Positions 9,060-17,368 of a DNA stretch of 64,000 bases are shown here, piece by piece; position 1 is the first letter of the stretch; each line of letters opens with the position of its first letter. Both the position numbers and the translations under genes were made by a program. The stretch is from Chryseobacterium sp. G0201. Its GTDB lineage: Bacteria > Bacteroidota > Bacteroidia > Flavobacteriales > Weeksellaceae. The stretch is taken from contig NZ_CP033917.1 in the NCBI RefSeq assembly GCF_003815655.1, positions 2,356,001 to 2,420,000 of the forward strand. The letters are read 5' to 3'. The notes under the pieces are model-generated. The model made no database searches, was not told where the DNA came from, and saw only the letters and a list, made by a program, of their open reading frames with translations.

Positions 9060-9659
9060 ATGAAAAAAATACTAATCATCATAATATTAATAAATACTCT
9101 GAATCAATGCAACTCTCAAAGTAATCAAAAAATGAAAATAGACCCATTAGATAAAAAATTCGAGCTCATTTATCCTGAAAAAGCACAACGTATTTCTATA
9201 GAAGGAGATAAAAAAACAATTTATATTTCATCAAAAGTAGGATATAATTTAACGAGTTATTACAATAATAGCTTTTTTATGCAAGTAAAAAATTATTACC
9301 CTTCCAGAAATATAGAGAACAAGGGTATTGCTTTTAATGAAGGGGCTCCTATTGGAATTTGGTACTATTTTGACGAATCTGGAAAACTAATAAAAGAAGA
9401 AAATACAGATGATGGTTACGATTTCACACCAAAAGATGTTGTAAAATACTGCGAAAGTCATAAAATAAAACTCCCAAAAGGATATCAAGATTCCGGCTAT
9501 AAAACAAGTGTTTATAAAAAGGAAATAGAAGGCAAAAAAGTTTGGCAAATCTCTTATGTAATTGCAGTAGGAAAAGAGGAGTTTATTGAAGAGATCATTC
9601 TTGATGGTAAAACGGGTAAGCTTATTAAGAAAAAGCAGGTTTCTTATATTAATAATTAA
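9060..9659 (+). CDS. Candidate immunity lipoprotein 2
   Basis: This 199-residue protein starts with a hydrophobic segment ending NQCNSQ, a likely lipoprotein signal. The C-terminal ~100 residues (from YYFDESGKLIKEENTDDGYD) are almost the same as those of candidates 1 and 3, while the N-terminal half is different. It follows displaced toxin module 2 by 4 bases. Retention of an intact immunity gene beside a toxin fragment without a start fits protection against sister cells that carry the module in active form. That role is inference. Confidence 0.65.
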   Translation: MKKILIIIILINTLNQCNSQSNQKMKIDPLDKKFELIYPEKAQRISIEGDKKTIYISSKVGYNLTSYYNNSFFMQVKNYYPSRNIENKGIAFNEGAPIGIWYYFDESGKLIKEENTDDGYDFTPKDVVKYCESHKIKLPKGYQDSGYKTSVYKKEIEGKKVWQISYVIAVGKEEFIEEIILDGKTGKLIKKKQVSYINN

Positions 9660-9702
9660 GAAGGAAAAACTAGCTTTAAATATTATTCAAAGAATTACTT
9701 TA

Positions 9703-10029
9703 AAATACAGCAATCATTTTAAAGCATTTTATTTTGCGGAAAAAGGATATGGCGGACCTATGTCAAACCTTAATGGATATTCAGCTACTAATGCTGATTT
9801 TGTTGTTGCTTTTAATACTCAAGACGATCAAACAGTTGTGCATGAATTTTTACATTCAATGGGATTGGCACATACATTTACCAATAAATCTACTGACAGT
9901 AATGCATTATTTACCTATGATTATGAAAGAACTGATAATTTAATGGATTATGTATCTGATATGGAGAAAAACAAACGCGCCTCACTTTATTATTGGCAAT
10001 GGAAAGTTGCCAACGAAACAATAAAATAA
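9703..10029 (+). pseudogene. Displaced effector C-terminal (metzincin) module 3
   Basis: This is a third copy of the effector tail, with the full HEFLHSMGLAH zinc site and a stop at 10029. Its frame happens to stay open back to 9586 inside immunity gene 2, but that upstream part is an out-of-frame reading of the immunity gene and the 40-base joint, not a natural domain. Compared with the main effector it differs at a few residues (AFNTQDD for AFSTKDD, NKSTDSN for NKYTDKN). Translation could start at an internal ATG (9760), which would give a tail fragment including the zinc site, but this is unproven. Confidence 0.75.
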
Positions 10030-10033
10030 TATT

Positions 10034-10651
10034 ATGAAAAAAATAATTTTAATAGTATTGATAAATATGTTTATACAATGCCATACACAGAAAAAAAATG
10101 AAATAATGATACCAATAATAGATAATAGATTTGAAAAATTTGATGTTAATTCTTTTAATACTAATTCTACTAAAGATTATTTTTATATAAGTAAAGACAG
10201 CACTATCTATATTCAAGAAACCCAATCATTTGGTTATGTTGAAAGTCAGTTTAATTTAAATACATATTTTAAAATTAATAAATTTTTCTTTAAAAATGGT
10301 AACGTAAAAATGAAGGGTTATTTATTTCATGAGGGTTCTGCCATTGGTATATGGTATCATTTTGACGAATCTGGAAAACTAATAAAAGAAGAAAATACAG
10401 ATGATGGTTACGATTTCAAACCAGAAGATGTTGTAAAATACTGTGAAAGTCATAAAATAAAACTCCCAAAAGGATATCAAGATTCCGTCTATCAAACAAG
10501 TGTTTATAAAAAGGAAATAGATGGCAAAAAAGTTTGGCAAATCTCTTATGTAATTGCTGTGGGAAAAGAGGAATTTATTGAGGAGATCACTCTTGATGGC
10601 AAAACGGGTAAGCTTATTAAGAAAAAGCAGGTTTCTTATATTAATAATTAA
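10034..10651 (+). CDS. Candidate immunity lipoprotein 3
   Basis: The 205-residue product has a hydrophobic N-terminus ending FIQCHT, again a likely lipoprotein signal, a distinct N-terminal half and the shared C-terminal ~100 residues ending VSYINN. It follows displaced toxin module 3 by 4 bases, repeating the toxin-immunity order for the third time. The near identity of the 3' halves and difference of the 5' halves across the three genes suggests recombination or gene conversion at the 3' side. Confidence 0.65.
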   Translation: MKKIILIVLINMFIQCHTQKKNEIMIPIIDNRFEKFDVNSFNTNSTKDYFYISKDSTIYIQETQSFGYVESQFNLNTYFKINKFFFKNGNVKMKGYLFHEGSAIGIWYHFDESGKLIKEENTDDGYDFKPEDVVKYCESHKIKLPKGYQDSVYQTSVYKKEIDGKKVWQISYVIAVGKEEFIEEITLDGKTGKLIKKKQVSYINN

Positions 10652-10671
10652 GAAGGAAAAAATAGTCTAAT

Positions 10672-10940
10672 ATGAAATCACAAATACAGATTTTATATAC
10701 CTTTCTTATTCTATTAATTTTTCTGGGAGCTTTAATAGAATGTTTAACTTCTGCTTACCAAAATAATGTTATTGGAGTATTTATGAAAAAAAGAAATACA
10801 ATCTTTTAAAAACCAATGGGGAAACATTATTAATTGACTTCGATTACATACATTATGATGGTAATTTTGGTTTAAAAGAAAATTCAATTCTAGTGTTTAA
10901 TTCTGTTGGAAGTTATTTCTATTATTATAAGATAAAATAA
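10672..10940 (+). pseudogene. Frameshifted small membrane or lipoprotein gene
   Basis: An ATG at 10672 opens MKSQIQILYTFLILLIFLG, a hydrophobic leader, and runs into a stop at 10807. A sensible continuation (YEKKKYNLLKTNGETLLIDF, ending FYYYKIK at 10940) lies in another frame, starting around 10775. The simplest reading is one broken gene with an indel near 10770. It sits where a fourth immunity gene would be expected, but it does not match the other three. Function unknown. Confidence 0.5.
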
Positions 10941-11035
10941 AAATATATATATTTCTCAAAACAGTTGGCATGATTTGATTTCCAGAAGTTTATAGAATAG
11001 GCATTCCGTTTGGAAGATAGAGCATTTAAAGAACT

Positions 11036-11116
11036 AATTTAATTGAAATTATAAAATTAGATGGTGTTACAGGAAAAATTGTAGGTACAGAAAATCAGGA
11101 ATATATTAATAATTAA
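11036..11116 (+). pseudogene. Remnant of an immunity gene 3' end
   Basis: In frame, these bases read IEIIKLDGVTGKIVGTENQ and then EYINN before the TAA at 11114. This matches the ending of the immunity candidates (EEIILDGKTGKLIKKKQVSYINN, shortened in comparison). Nothing upstream is open, so it is a decayed tail of a fourth family member. Confidence 0.55.
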
Positions 11117-11117
11117 T

Positions 11118-11155
11118 AACAAAATCTCTGCTATCAATTTAGCGGAGATTTTGTT
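11118..11155 (+). terminator. Hairpin closing the effector-immunity array
   Basis: AACAAAATCTCTGC (11118-11131) pairs with GCGGAGATTTTGTT (11142-11155), with one G-U pair and a 10-base loop. It follows directly after the immunity remnant and is a likely transcription terminator. Confidence 0.65.
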
Positions 11156-11159
11156 ATTA

Positions 11160-11420
11160 GGCACAACCATGATCCGATTGGAAAGGAAAAAATAAGAGTT
11201 CAGTTCCTATGGCAGGAAAAGAAAGCGGGAAAACGCCTTGGCAGAGACTGATACAGCCACATTCGGGAAGTGGAAAAGGTTTTCATTTTATTCCTGAAAT
11301 TGGCGAAGAAGTATCTGTTGATTTGAATCTCATAATATTGAGAAACCTTTTGTAGCGGAAGCTCATTATAATAGTTCAGAAACAAACTCTAACCATACAT
11401 GTGGAAATTTAAAAAATAAC
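11160..11420 (+). pseudogene. Decayed vgrG fragment (OB domain)
   Basis: The bases encode, in shifting frames, HDPIGKEKIRVQFLWQEKK, TPWQRLIQPHSGSGKGFHF and IPEIGEEV. This is clearly the gp5-type OB region of VgrG at 4731 (about residues 400-480), but it has frameshifts and no start. It marks an old duplication or the border of a rearranged vgrG-effector cassette. Confidence 0.75.
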
Positions 11421-11547
11421 TCAACACAAAGCTGAACTAAAGCCAAAGCTCTTCAGTTTTGTTACTAATCTAAAAATTAAATTCTTTTCATTTTTTATAT
11501 CAAGAACCCATGCTTCAAATTTTAAATAAATCTTTTTACATTTGAGC

Positions 11548-12261
11548 ATGAACAACAGAAACCGCGGTAAAAACACAGGCGACGACACCCTATTTGGATC
11601 AGAAAAGCAAATTGACAAATTAAAATTGGCGGTTCAGGATATGAATTATCTTTTAAGCAGAGACTATGCTGAAAAGGCAAGTTCGGAATTGATAGGAAAT
11701 CACTATAGATTAAAAACCAGACAGATTCAGGCTTTGCGTGGGGTATCTGCATCAGAAAATCAAATCCAAAATCGAAGATTAAAACAGTTTGAAATATCAG
11801 ATGTAAAAGATAAAATTATTTATTTAGACGGTTTTAATGTGTTGATTTTATTAGAAAGTCTGCTTTCCGAAGCCTATATTTTTAGAGGTGTTGACGGTTG
11901 CTATCGCGATCTTTCGGGTGTTCATGGAACGTATAAAAGAGTGAATCAAACGCAAAGGTCTATAGAATTGGTTTCAATTTTTTTCCAAAAAGCAGAACTT
12001 CAAAAACTGATCTGGATTTTCGATAAGCCCGTTTCAAATAGCGGAAGGATCAAAGAAATTATTATCAAATTTGCTCAGGAAAATAACCTCAGTTGGGAAG
12101 TTGATCTACAATTTAATCCAGATAAGTTTTTAGCAGAAAATGCTGAAATCATCGTTTCTTCCGATGCTTGGATCTTAGATCATTGTCAGAAATGGTTCAA
12201 TCTTATTGATTTTTTAATTCAGGAGGAAAAACTTTCTGTTAATCTTGTAAAAATATTTTAA
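11548..12261 (+). CDS. DUF434 domain protein
   Basis: A 237-residue protein of the DUF434 family with its usual C-terminal partner domain (DUF5616 type). Residues ~25-75 (KLAVQDMNYLLSRDYAEKAS, NHYRLKTRQIQALRGVS) match the DUF434 core, and the second half has a PIN-like look: IIYLDGFNVLILLE with an early Asp, and EIIVSSDAWILD near the end. I use the ATG at 11548; a TTG two codons earlier is also open. It overlaps nothing and is followed immediately by the next gene. The function of the family is not established. Confidence 0.72.
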   Translation: MNNRNRGKNTGDDTLFGSEKQIDKLKLAVQDMNYLLSRDYAEKASSELIGNHYRLKTRQIQALRGVSASENQIQNRRLKQFEISDVKDKIIYLDGFNVLILLESLLSEAYIFRGVDGCYRDLSGVHGTYKRVNQTQRSIELVSIFFQKAELQKLIWIFDKPVSNSGRIKEIIIKFAQENNLSWEVDLQFNPDKFLAENAEIIVSSDAWILDHCQKWFNLIDFLIQEEKLSVNLVKIF

Positions 12262-12912
12262 ATGAATGTATTCGAAAAATATATTCCACTGTTTTCTGAG
12301 CCTTGGAAAGAAAGATATAAAACCATTTTATCCGAAGAGCACGTAAAAAGTATTCAAAATAATATTCAAAAGTATAAAGACAACGCTTTAGATTGGGACT
12401 TACCTTATTTTAATGAAGAAATAAAAATAAAACGCCACCAAAGTTTTAATACATTCATCAATATTCTTGAAACAGCTGATTCAGATGAGGTTAAAGTTCA
12501 AAAACTACAGAAAATTCCGTTTGAATATTGGCTTGATGTTTTAGGGCAGAGATTGACTTCGGCAAGTATTCGTGATGAAACTGCAATTCCGCCACTTAGA
12601 AATATATTGATTGAAAGCTGTGAGAAACCTTTTAATAATGAAATTACCATCGCACAGCGCGCTTGGGAAAAGCATGTCGGGAGAATGGATGACTTGTTTT
12701 GGAGCGAAGTAAAAGGCAATAACAAACAGAAACAGCAAAAAGTAATGGAGAAAATTAATTACATTATTGACAATAAAACCTGGTGGAATGTCTTCTTTCA
12801 TTACAAACATGAGTTGGTCTACGAAATAAGAGAAAAAGAAGGTCACGGAATCCGATGGAGCCATGGAGGTGAAAATTTGATTGGTTTTTTAGAAGGTTTT
12901 ATTAATGAATAA
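12262..12912 (+). CDS. Hypothetical protein, 216 residues
   Basis: I do not recognise this protein. It is charged, mostly helical and has no signal peptide or membrane segment. Visible stretches are PFEYWLDVLGQRLTSASIRD and a Trp-rich end (NKTWWNVFFHYKHELVYEIR). The ATG follows the stop of the DUF434 gene with no gap, so the two are very likely translated from one message. The function may be linked to the DUF434 protein, but nothing more can be said. Confidence 0.6.
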   Translation: MNVFEKYIPLFSEPWKERYKTILSEEHVKSIQNNIQKYKDNALDWDLPYFNEEIKIKRHQSFNTFINILETADSDEVKVQKLQKIPFEYWLDVLGQRLTSASIRDETAIPPLRNILIESCEKPFNNEITIAQRAWEKHVGRMDDLFWSEVKGNNKQKQQKVMEKINYIIDNKTWWNVFFHYKHELVYEIREKEGHGIRWSHGGENLIGFLEGFINE

Positions 12913-12972
12913 ATGTAGAACGTAAAAATATTGCGCACCTGTTTTTCATTTTTACACATTAAAATTATAAAA

Positions 12973-13758
12973 ATGAACACATTTATCGACATTGGCATTA
13001 ACCTGACCAATAAACAATTCGACAACGAACACGAAGAAATCATCAACAGAGCGTTGGATAATGGAGTAGAACAGATGATCCTTACAGGGACAAGCGTCCG
13101 CGGAAGCAAAGAATCAGCAGAGATTGCAGAGGATTTTCCCGAAATTTTATTTTCAACGGCAGGAATTCATCCTCACGATGCTAAATCTTTTAATAATGAA
13201 AGCATCAATGAACTTCGAAAATTATTAAAACAAAACCAAGTCATCTCCGTCGGAGAATGCGGGCTGGATTTTGATCGCGATTTTTCACCAAGACCTATTC
13301 AGGAAAAATGTTATCGCGCTCAACTCGAATTGGCAATTGAAGTTGACAAACCTCTTTTTCTTCACGAAAGATCTGCATTTAAAAAATTCAATGAAATCAC
13401 GGATGAATATCTTTCAAAACTTCCTGAAGCGGTCGTTCATTGTTTTACAGGAACTTTAGAAGAAGCAAAAGTTTATCTGGATAAAGGATTTTATTTAGGA
13501 TTTACGGGAGCAATTAGTGATGAAAAAAGATTCAAACATTTGGAAGATGTTATCAAATATATTCCTCTTGACCGAATGATGATCGAAACAGACGCACCAT
13601 TCATGTTGCCGAAAAATATGCCGAGGACACAAAACCGCAGAAACGAACCATCTTATCTACCTTATGTTGCACAAACAATCGCCAAATTAAAGAAAGTAAG
13701 TATTTCCGAAGTCGCGGATGAAACGACAGAAGTCGCCAGAAAGTTTTTCAGAATATAG
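12973..13758 (+). CDS. tatD: TatD family metal-dependent DNase
   Basis: This 261-residue TIM-barrel hydrolase has the TatD signature: FIDIGINLTN at the start (metal ligands would normally be HxH), TAGIHPHDAK, a VISVGECGLDFDRDF metal-binding Glu, FLHERSAF, VVHCFTG and MIETDAPFMLP near the end. TatD proteins are 3'-5' exonucleases for single-stranded DNA and take part in DNA repair. I choose the ATG at 12973; the frame is open 14 codons upstream, but those residues fit no family member. In the first metal motif the usual HxH reads DIGIN, as in the E. coli TatD subtype. Confidence 0.9.
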   Translation: MNTFIDIGINLTNKQFDNEHEEIINRALDNGVEQMILTGTSVRGSKESAEIAEDFPEILFSTAGIHPHDAKSFNNESINELRKLLKQNQVISVGECGLDFDRDFSPRPIQEKCYRAQLELAIEVDKPLFLHERSAFKKFNEITDEYLSKLPEAVVHCFTGTLEEAKVYLDKGFYLGFTGAISDEKRFKHLEDVIKYIPLDRMMIETDAPFMLPKNMPRTQNRRNEPSYLPYVAQTIAKLKKVSISEVADETTEVARKFFRI

Positions 13759-13794
13759 AAAAGAGCTCTACAAATTAATGTAAAGCTCTTTTTA
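13759..13794. terminator. Bidirectional terminator between tatD and deoD
   Basis: AAAAGAGCT (13759-13767) and AGCTCTTTTT (13784-13793), with inner TACA/TGTA pairing, form a hairpin flanked by A and T runs between two convergent genes. Confidence 0.75.
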
Positions 13795-13814
13795 TTTATA
13801 GCATTGCTTTTTGT

Positions 13815-14525
13815 TTAGATGCTTTTCCAAGCAGCTTCTAAAGCCAGTTCGATCATTGGTTTCAAAGCTGTTTCTCTTTGGTCAGCCGAAATATTTTCGT
13901 GAGTCGGAATAATATCAGTTACGGTAAGGATCGTTGCTGCATTTTTCCCTAAATGTTTTGCATTGGCATATAATCCGAAAGCTTCCATTTCCACGGCCGG
14001 ACAGTTATATTTTGTAGCAATTGCCGGAACAGCAGGATCTTTTCTGTAGAAAATATCACTACTGTGAACATTGATCGCTTTAGTTTTTAAAGCTAATTCT
14101 TCCGCAGTTGTATTAATGGTGTCAAAAATATTTCCTTGGTGAGAAAGAATTTCATCTTCAATTTCCCATGCGTATTTTGCATAGGTACTTTCACTCGCAG
14201 CATTTTCAACATTTAAAATATCAAAAGTTTTCAAATCTGTTGTATAAGCACCACAAGTTCCGATTCTGATGATCGTTTCCACTTCATATTCTGTGTACAG
14301 CTCAAAAGAATAGATTCCAATGCTTGGAAATCCCATTCCGCTTGCTCCTACAGTGATTTCTTTACCTTTATAAAGACCCGTATAATAAAAAATACCTCTT
14401 GTTTTACTTACTAATTTTGCGTTTTCTAAAAAGTTTTCTGCAATATACTGTGCGCGAAGCGGATCCCCCGGCTGCAATACAACTTTAGCAATTTCTCCTT
14501 TCTTTGCACTGATGTGAATACTCAT
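13815..14525 (-). CDS. deoD: Purine nucleoside phosphorylase, DeoD type
   Basis: The 236-residue protein cleaves purine nucleosides to the base and ribose-1-phosphate in nucleotide salvage. Signature segments are QPGDPLRAQYIAENFL (phosphate site), TVGASGMGFPSIGIYSFEL, IIRIGTCGAY, and PAVEMEAFGLYANA with the purine-site Glu-Met-Glu. I place the start at MSIHISAKKGE (14525); a longer frame to 14579 reaches into the promoter and has no family support. The length is normal. It is convergent with tatD. Confidence 0.93.
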   Translation of the reverse strand: MSIHISAKKGEIAKVVLQPGDPLRAQYIAENFLENAKLVSKTRGIFYYTGLYKGKEITVGASGMGFPSIGIYSFELYTEYEVETIIRIGTCGAYTTDLKTFDILNVENAASESTYAKYAWEIEDEILSHQGNIFDTINTTAEELALKTKAINVHSSDIFYRKDPAVPAIATKYNCPAVEMEAFGLYANAKHLGKNAATILTVTDIIPTHENISADQRETALKPMIELALEAAWKSI

Positions 14526-14639
14526 AATTTTATTTTGAATGGTGCAAAGATAGCAAATCTGTGAAAAGCGAATTGTCAATTTGTTCTACACATCAATGTA
14601 TAAGAGACAATTATTATCTTTATGTAAAATTTAAAAAAA

Positions 14640-15029
14640 ATGAAGATAGAGCATATCGCTATTTGGGTCAAAGATTTAGAAAAAATAAAAGAATTTTATC
14701 AAAAATATTTCGGAGCGGTTTCCAATGAAAAATACCATAATCCTATAAAAAACTTTGAGTCATATTTCTTAAGTTTTGAAGACGGTTCACGATTGGAGAT
14801 CATGACAAGACCAGATATCCAGGAAGGAAACAGTTCTTATGAAGCTCAGAGATTCGGAATTACACATCTTGCATTCTCAACAGGCAGCAAAGAAAAAGTT
14901 GACACGCTGACAGAAACCTTAAGGAATGACGGCTACAAAATTGCCGGAGAACCGCGTACATCAGGCGATGGTTATTACGAAAGTGTAATTCTCGATCCGG
15001 AAAATAATATTATTGAGATTATACGTTAA
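14640..15029 (+). CDS. VOC (glyoxalase/bleomycin resistance) family protein
   Basis: A 129-residue single VOC module: IEHIAIWVKDLEKIKEFYQK at the start with the first His, then HLAFSTGSKEKV and SVILDPENNIIEI at the end with the final metal Glu. VOC proteins are small metal enzymes or binding proteins (lyases, dioxygenases, drug-binding). The substrate cannot be told from the sequence. It is divergent from deoD, with about 110 bases between the two starts. Confidence 0.85.
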   Translation: MKIEHIAIWVKDLEKIKEFYQKYFGAVSNEKYHNPIKNFESYFLSFEDGSRLEIMTRPDIQEGNSSYEAQRFGITHLAFSTGSKEKVDTLTETLRNDGYKIAGEPRTSGDGYYESVILDPENNIIEIIR

Positions 15030-15140
15030 GTCTTTGTGAGAAACAAAGCGAGCTAGTGATGAGGCTGTTGAAGTAAAGTAATCTCAAAAATATTTATTAC
15101 CAATTACCAATTGCTCATTATTTATTTTTAGGAGCAATTT

Positions 15141-15221
15141 CCCGATTGAAACGGCATCCTTTTTTGTTACGGCCTCCGCTTCGCTCCGGCCGTAACAAAA
15201 AAGGATGCCGTTTCAATCGGG
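15141..15221. repeat. Perfect 34-bp inverted repeat with 13-base loop
   Basis: The left arm (15141-15174, starting CCCGATTGAAACGGCATCC) and right arm (15188-15221) are exact complements over 34 bases, with loop TCCGCTTCGCTCC. It is flanked by GGAGCAATTT and GGCTAGGG. A diverged relative lies at 32421-32515 with the same outer parts, so this is a dispersed palindromic repeat of the genome. It could also act as a strong terminator. The rest of the 407-base gap (15030-15436) holds REP-like GTCATT...GCAATCTC pieces and no gene. Confidence 0.85.
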
Positions 15222-15436
15222 GCTAGGGTCTTTGTCTTTCTTTCAAAATTTGTCATTGAGAACCGAAGGTGAAGCAATCTCAAATAAAATAATAAAGCCA
15301 ACTATAACATCCATTTTGTCATTTCGGAGGAATCTCAACTATCACCAATAAAACCTTGTTAAAAAAACAATATTTACAGCAAAATATTTATATTTTTTTA
15401 ATTCATTAATAACGAATAATATTTTATTTTTGTTAG

Positions 15437-16078
15437 ATGCTGGAAAATACCTCCCCATTTTTAGACACCTTGTTTCTTCTCCGAAAAGATGAATGCATCA
15501 CTATTTTCTCGGATTTGAAAGAAATTTCAAAAAAGGAAGAACAAGACGCATCCGATTATTTTGAAACCGAGTTTGAAAAAGAAAGACTGGAGTTTTTATC
15601 AGATCAAATAAACTGTAATAAAGAAACAGCAGTTTGGGCAGGAAAAATATTATATCACAGTGCTCAATTGTATTTAATTCGTAGAGATACAGCAAAGGAT
15701 TTAGGTCAATTAATTCCACCATATAAAGGAACAAGGGATATTTCATCAATTTTGTCGGCAGACTTATCATTAAGATTTTTACCGCAAATTGTTGAGGGAT
15801 TACAAATTGCAGATGCGGAGGATCCTTTGATTAAAATGTTGGAAAATATTTTATCACAATTTCATTATTCAGCAATCGGATCTGAAATTGATGTAGAAAA
15901 AGTAAATTGGGAAGAAGAATTAAAAGATAAAACCTACCGAAAACTATATCTCGAAAGAATTGTAGAAAAGAAAGCCTACCAATTGGCGGAAATTCCGTTT
16001 ATTAACAAATTATTGATTGCAGAATTTGGTATGCATAAAGACGTATTCTGGAGAGAATTAAAAAATGTAAATAGTTGA
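15437..16078 (+). CDS. Accessory protein of the MoxR/vWA/beta-propeller ternary system
   Basis: This 213-residue, mostly helical protein has no signal or membrane segment. I do not recognise a domain with certainty. It is the first gene before a MoxR AAA+ gene and five more genes on the same strand. That layout matches the predicted MoxR-vWA-bpX ternary NTP-dependent systems, in which several bpX domain proteins accompany the ATPase. It is separated from moxR by 156 bases holding a dispersed repeat, so it may be transcribed separately. The assignment is from context only. Confidence 0.55.
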   Translation: MLENTSPFLDTLFLLRKDECITIFSDLKEISKKEEQDASDYFETEFEKERLEFLSDQINCNKETAVWAGKILYHSAQLYLIRRDTAKDLGQLIPPYKGTRDISSILSADLSLRFLPQIVEGLQIADAEDPLIKMLENILSQFHYSAIGSEIDVEKVNWEEELKDKTYRKLYLERIVEKKAYQLAEIPFINKLLIAEFGMHKDVFWRELKNVNS

Positions 16079-16082
16079 TAGA

Positions 16083-16170
16083 AACTTTGTGAACTTTGCT
16101 GAGTTGAACGCCTTTGCGAACTTAAAAACAGTTAGTAGTCAAAAAAACTTTGCGTGCTTTGCGTTAAAAA
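16083..16170. repeat. Dispersed repeat (GAACTTTGCTGAGT...CTTTGCGTTAAA)
   Basis: The sequence GAACTTTGCTGAGTTGAACG, then CCTTTGCGAAC, recurs with few changes at 62262-62296 (GAACTTTGCTGAGTCAAACG, CCTCTGCGAAC). The following CTTTGCGTGCTTTGCGTTAAA resembles CTTTGTGTTCTTTGTGTTTAAA at 62326. No protein is coded. It is a small intergenic repeat element. Confidence 0.6.
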
Positions 16171-16234
16171 AAGCATTATTCAGGAAAGAAAGCACTCTTT
16201 ACATTAGAAAAAAAATATAAAAACTGAGAAATCA

Positions 16235-17368
16235 ATGACTCAAAATATAAATAAATTAAACACAGTTCTTAATTACGTAAAAGATACCTTCGTCGGCAAA
16301 AACGATGTAGTCGATCTGTTGGGAATCTGTTTATTAGCAAGAGAAAACGCCTTTTTATATGGCCCTCCGGGAACGGCAAAATCCGCCATTATAAGAACAT
16401 TGGCAAAAACCGTGAAAGACGGAAAAAACTTTGAGTATCTCTTAACCCGCTTTACAGAGCCAAACGAAATTTTCGGACCTTTTGATATCAGAAAATTAAA
16501 AGATGGCGAACTTTTAACCAACACAGAAGGCATGATGCCGGAAGCATCAATGGTCTTTCTGGACGAGATCTTCAATGCCAATTCTGCCATTCTGAACTCA
16601 CTTTTGATGGCGTTAAATGAAAAGATCTTCAAAAGAGGAAAAGAAACAAAAAAGCTTCCTGCATTAATGTTTGTGGGTGCAAGTAACGTTCTCCCTGAAG
16701 ATGAAGCTTTGAATGCATTATTCGACCGTTTTCTGATCAGAATTAATGTTGATTATGTACATCCGGATCTCCTTCAACAGGTACTTTTAGCCGGAAGAAA
16801 ATTAGAAAACAATATTGAAACTGAAACTCCTGAAATTCTTTCTGACGAGATCCGAGAACTTCAAAATTTATGCAGAAGTATTGATCTGAAACCGATTTAT
16901 GAGGTTTATCTAAATACAATTATCAGCCTTCGAAATACAGGAATCGCAATTTCCGACCGTCGAGCCGTGAAACTGCAAAATTTAATTGCTGCAAGCGCTT
17001 TGATTTGTGGCAGAAATGAAGCGATCCTTTCTGATCTTTGGGTATTGAAACACATTTGGGACACTGAAGAACAGATCGAGATTCTGGAAGGAATCATCAA
17101 CCGAACCATTGAAAAAGATGAAGATCCGAAATCGCATCCGCAAGCTTTACAAAACAAGACTCCGAATCCGGAGGAAGTGATGAAAGATGTAAAAATCTTG
17201 ATTGATAAATGGGAAGGCGGAACTTTGAGTTTTGAAGAGCAAAATGTTATTAAAGATAAATTAAGATACCTTCAAACCCGATGCGACTGGATCAGACATC
17301 CTGAACAAAAACTATACATTCAAAAAGAAATTGAAAGTCTATGGCAGAAGATTCTTCAAACCGTATAA
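16235..17368 (+). CDS. MoxR-family AAA+ ATPase
   Basis: The 377-residue protein is a MoxR-type AAA+ ATPase. Walker A is GPPGTAKSA (residues 43-51), the RFTEPNEIFGPFD segment follows the usual MoxR layout, Walker B is MVFLDEIFNAN (~108), sensor 1 is FVGASN, and ALFDRFLIRINVDY carries the Arg finger region. The C-terminal ~150 residues form the lid and a helical extension. MoxR ATPases act as chaperones that activate vWA-domain partners. One is coded two genes downstream. The 3' end overlaps the next gene by 28 bases, which indicates translational coupling. Confidence 0.88.
   Translation: MTQNINKLNTVLNYVKDTFVGKNDVVDLLGICLLARENAFLYGPPGTAKSAIIRTLAKTVKDGKNFEYLLTRFTEPNEIFGPFDIRKLKDGELLTNTEGMMPEASMVFLDEIFNANSAILNSLLMALNEKIFKRGKETKKLPALMFVGASNVLPEDEALNALFDRFLIRINVDYVHPDLLQQVLLAGRKLENNIETETPEILSDEIRELQNLCRSIDLKPIYEVYLNTIISLRNTGIAISDRRAVKLQNLIAASALICGRNEAILSDLWVLKHIWDTEEQIEILEGIINRTIEKDEDPKSHPQALQNKTPNPEEVMKDVKILIDKWEGGTLSFEEQNVIKDKLRYLQTRCDWIRHPEQKLYIQKEIESLWQKILQTV

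Noticed and set aside
9586..10029. 147-codon frame that could be a complete small toxin
   Set aside because: The first ~40 codons are an out-of-frame reading of immunity gene 2 and the joint. Only the tail from about 9703 matches the effector, so I treat it as a displaced module.
12541..12864. 107-codon minus-strand frame inside the 216-residue protein gene
   Set aside because: It is a shadow on the opposite strand of a gene that is coupled to the DUF434 gene. There is no promoter or homology for the shadow.
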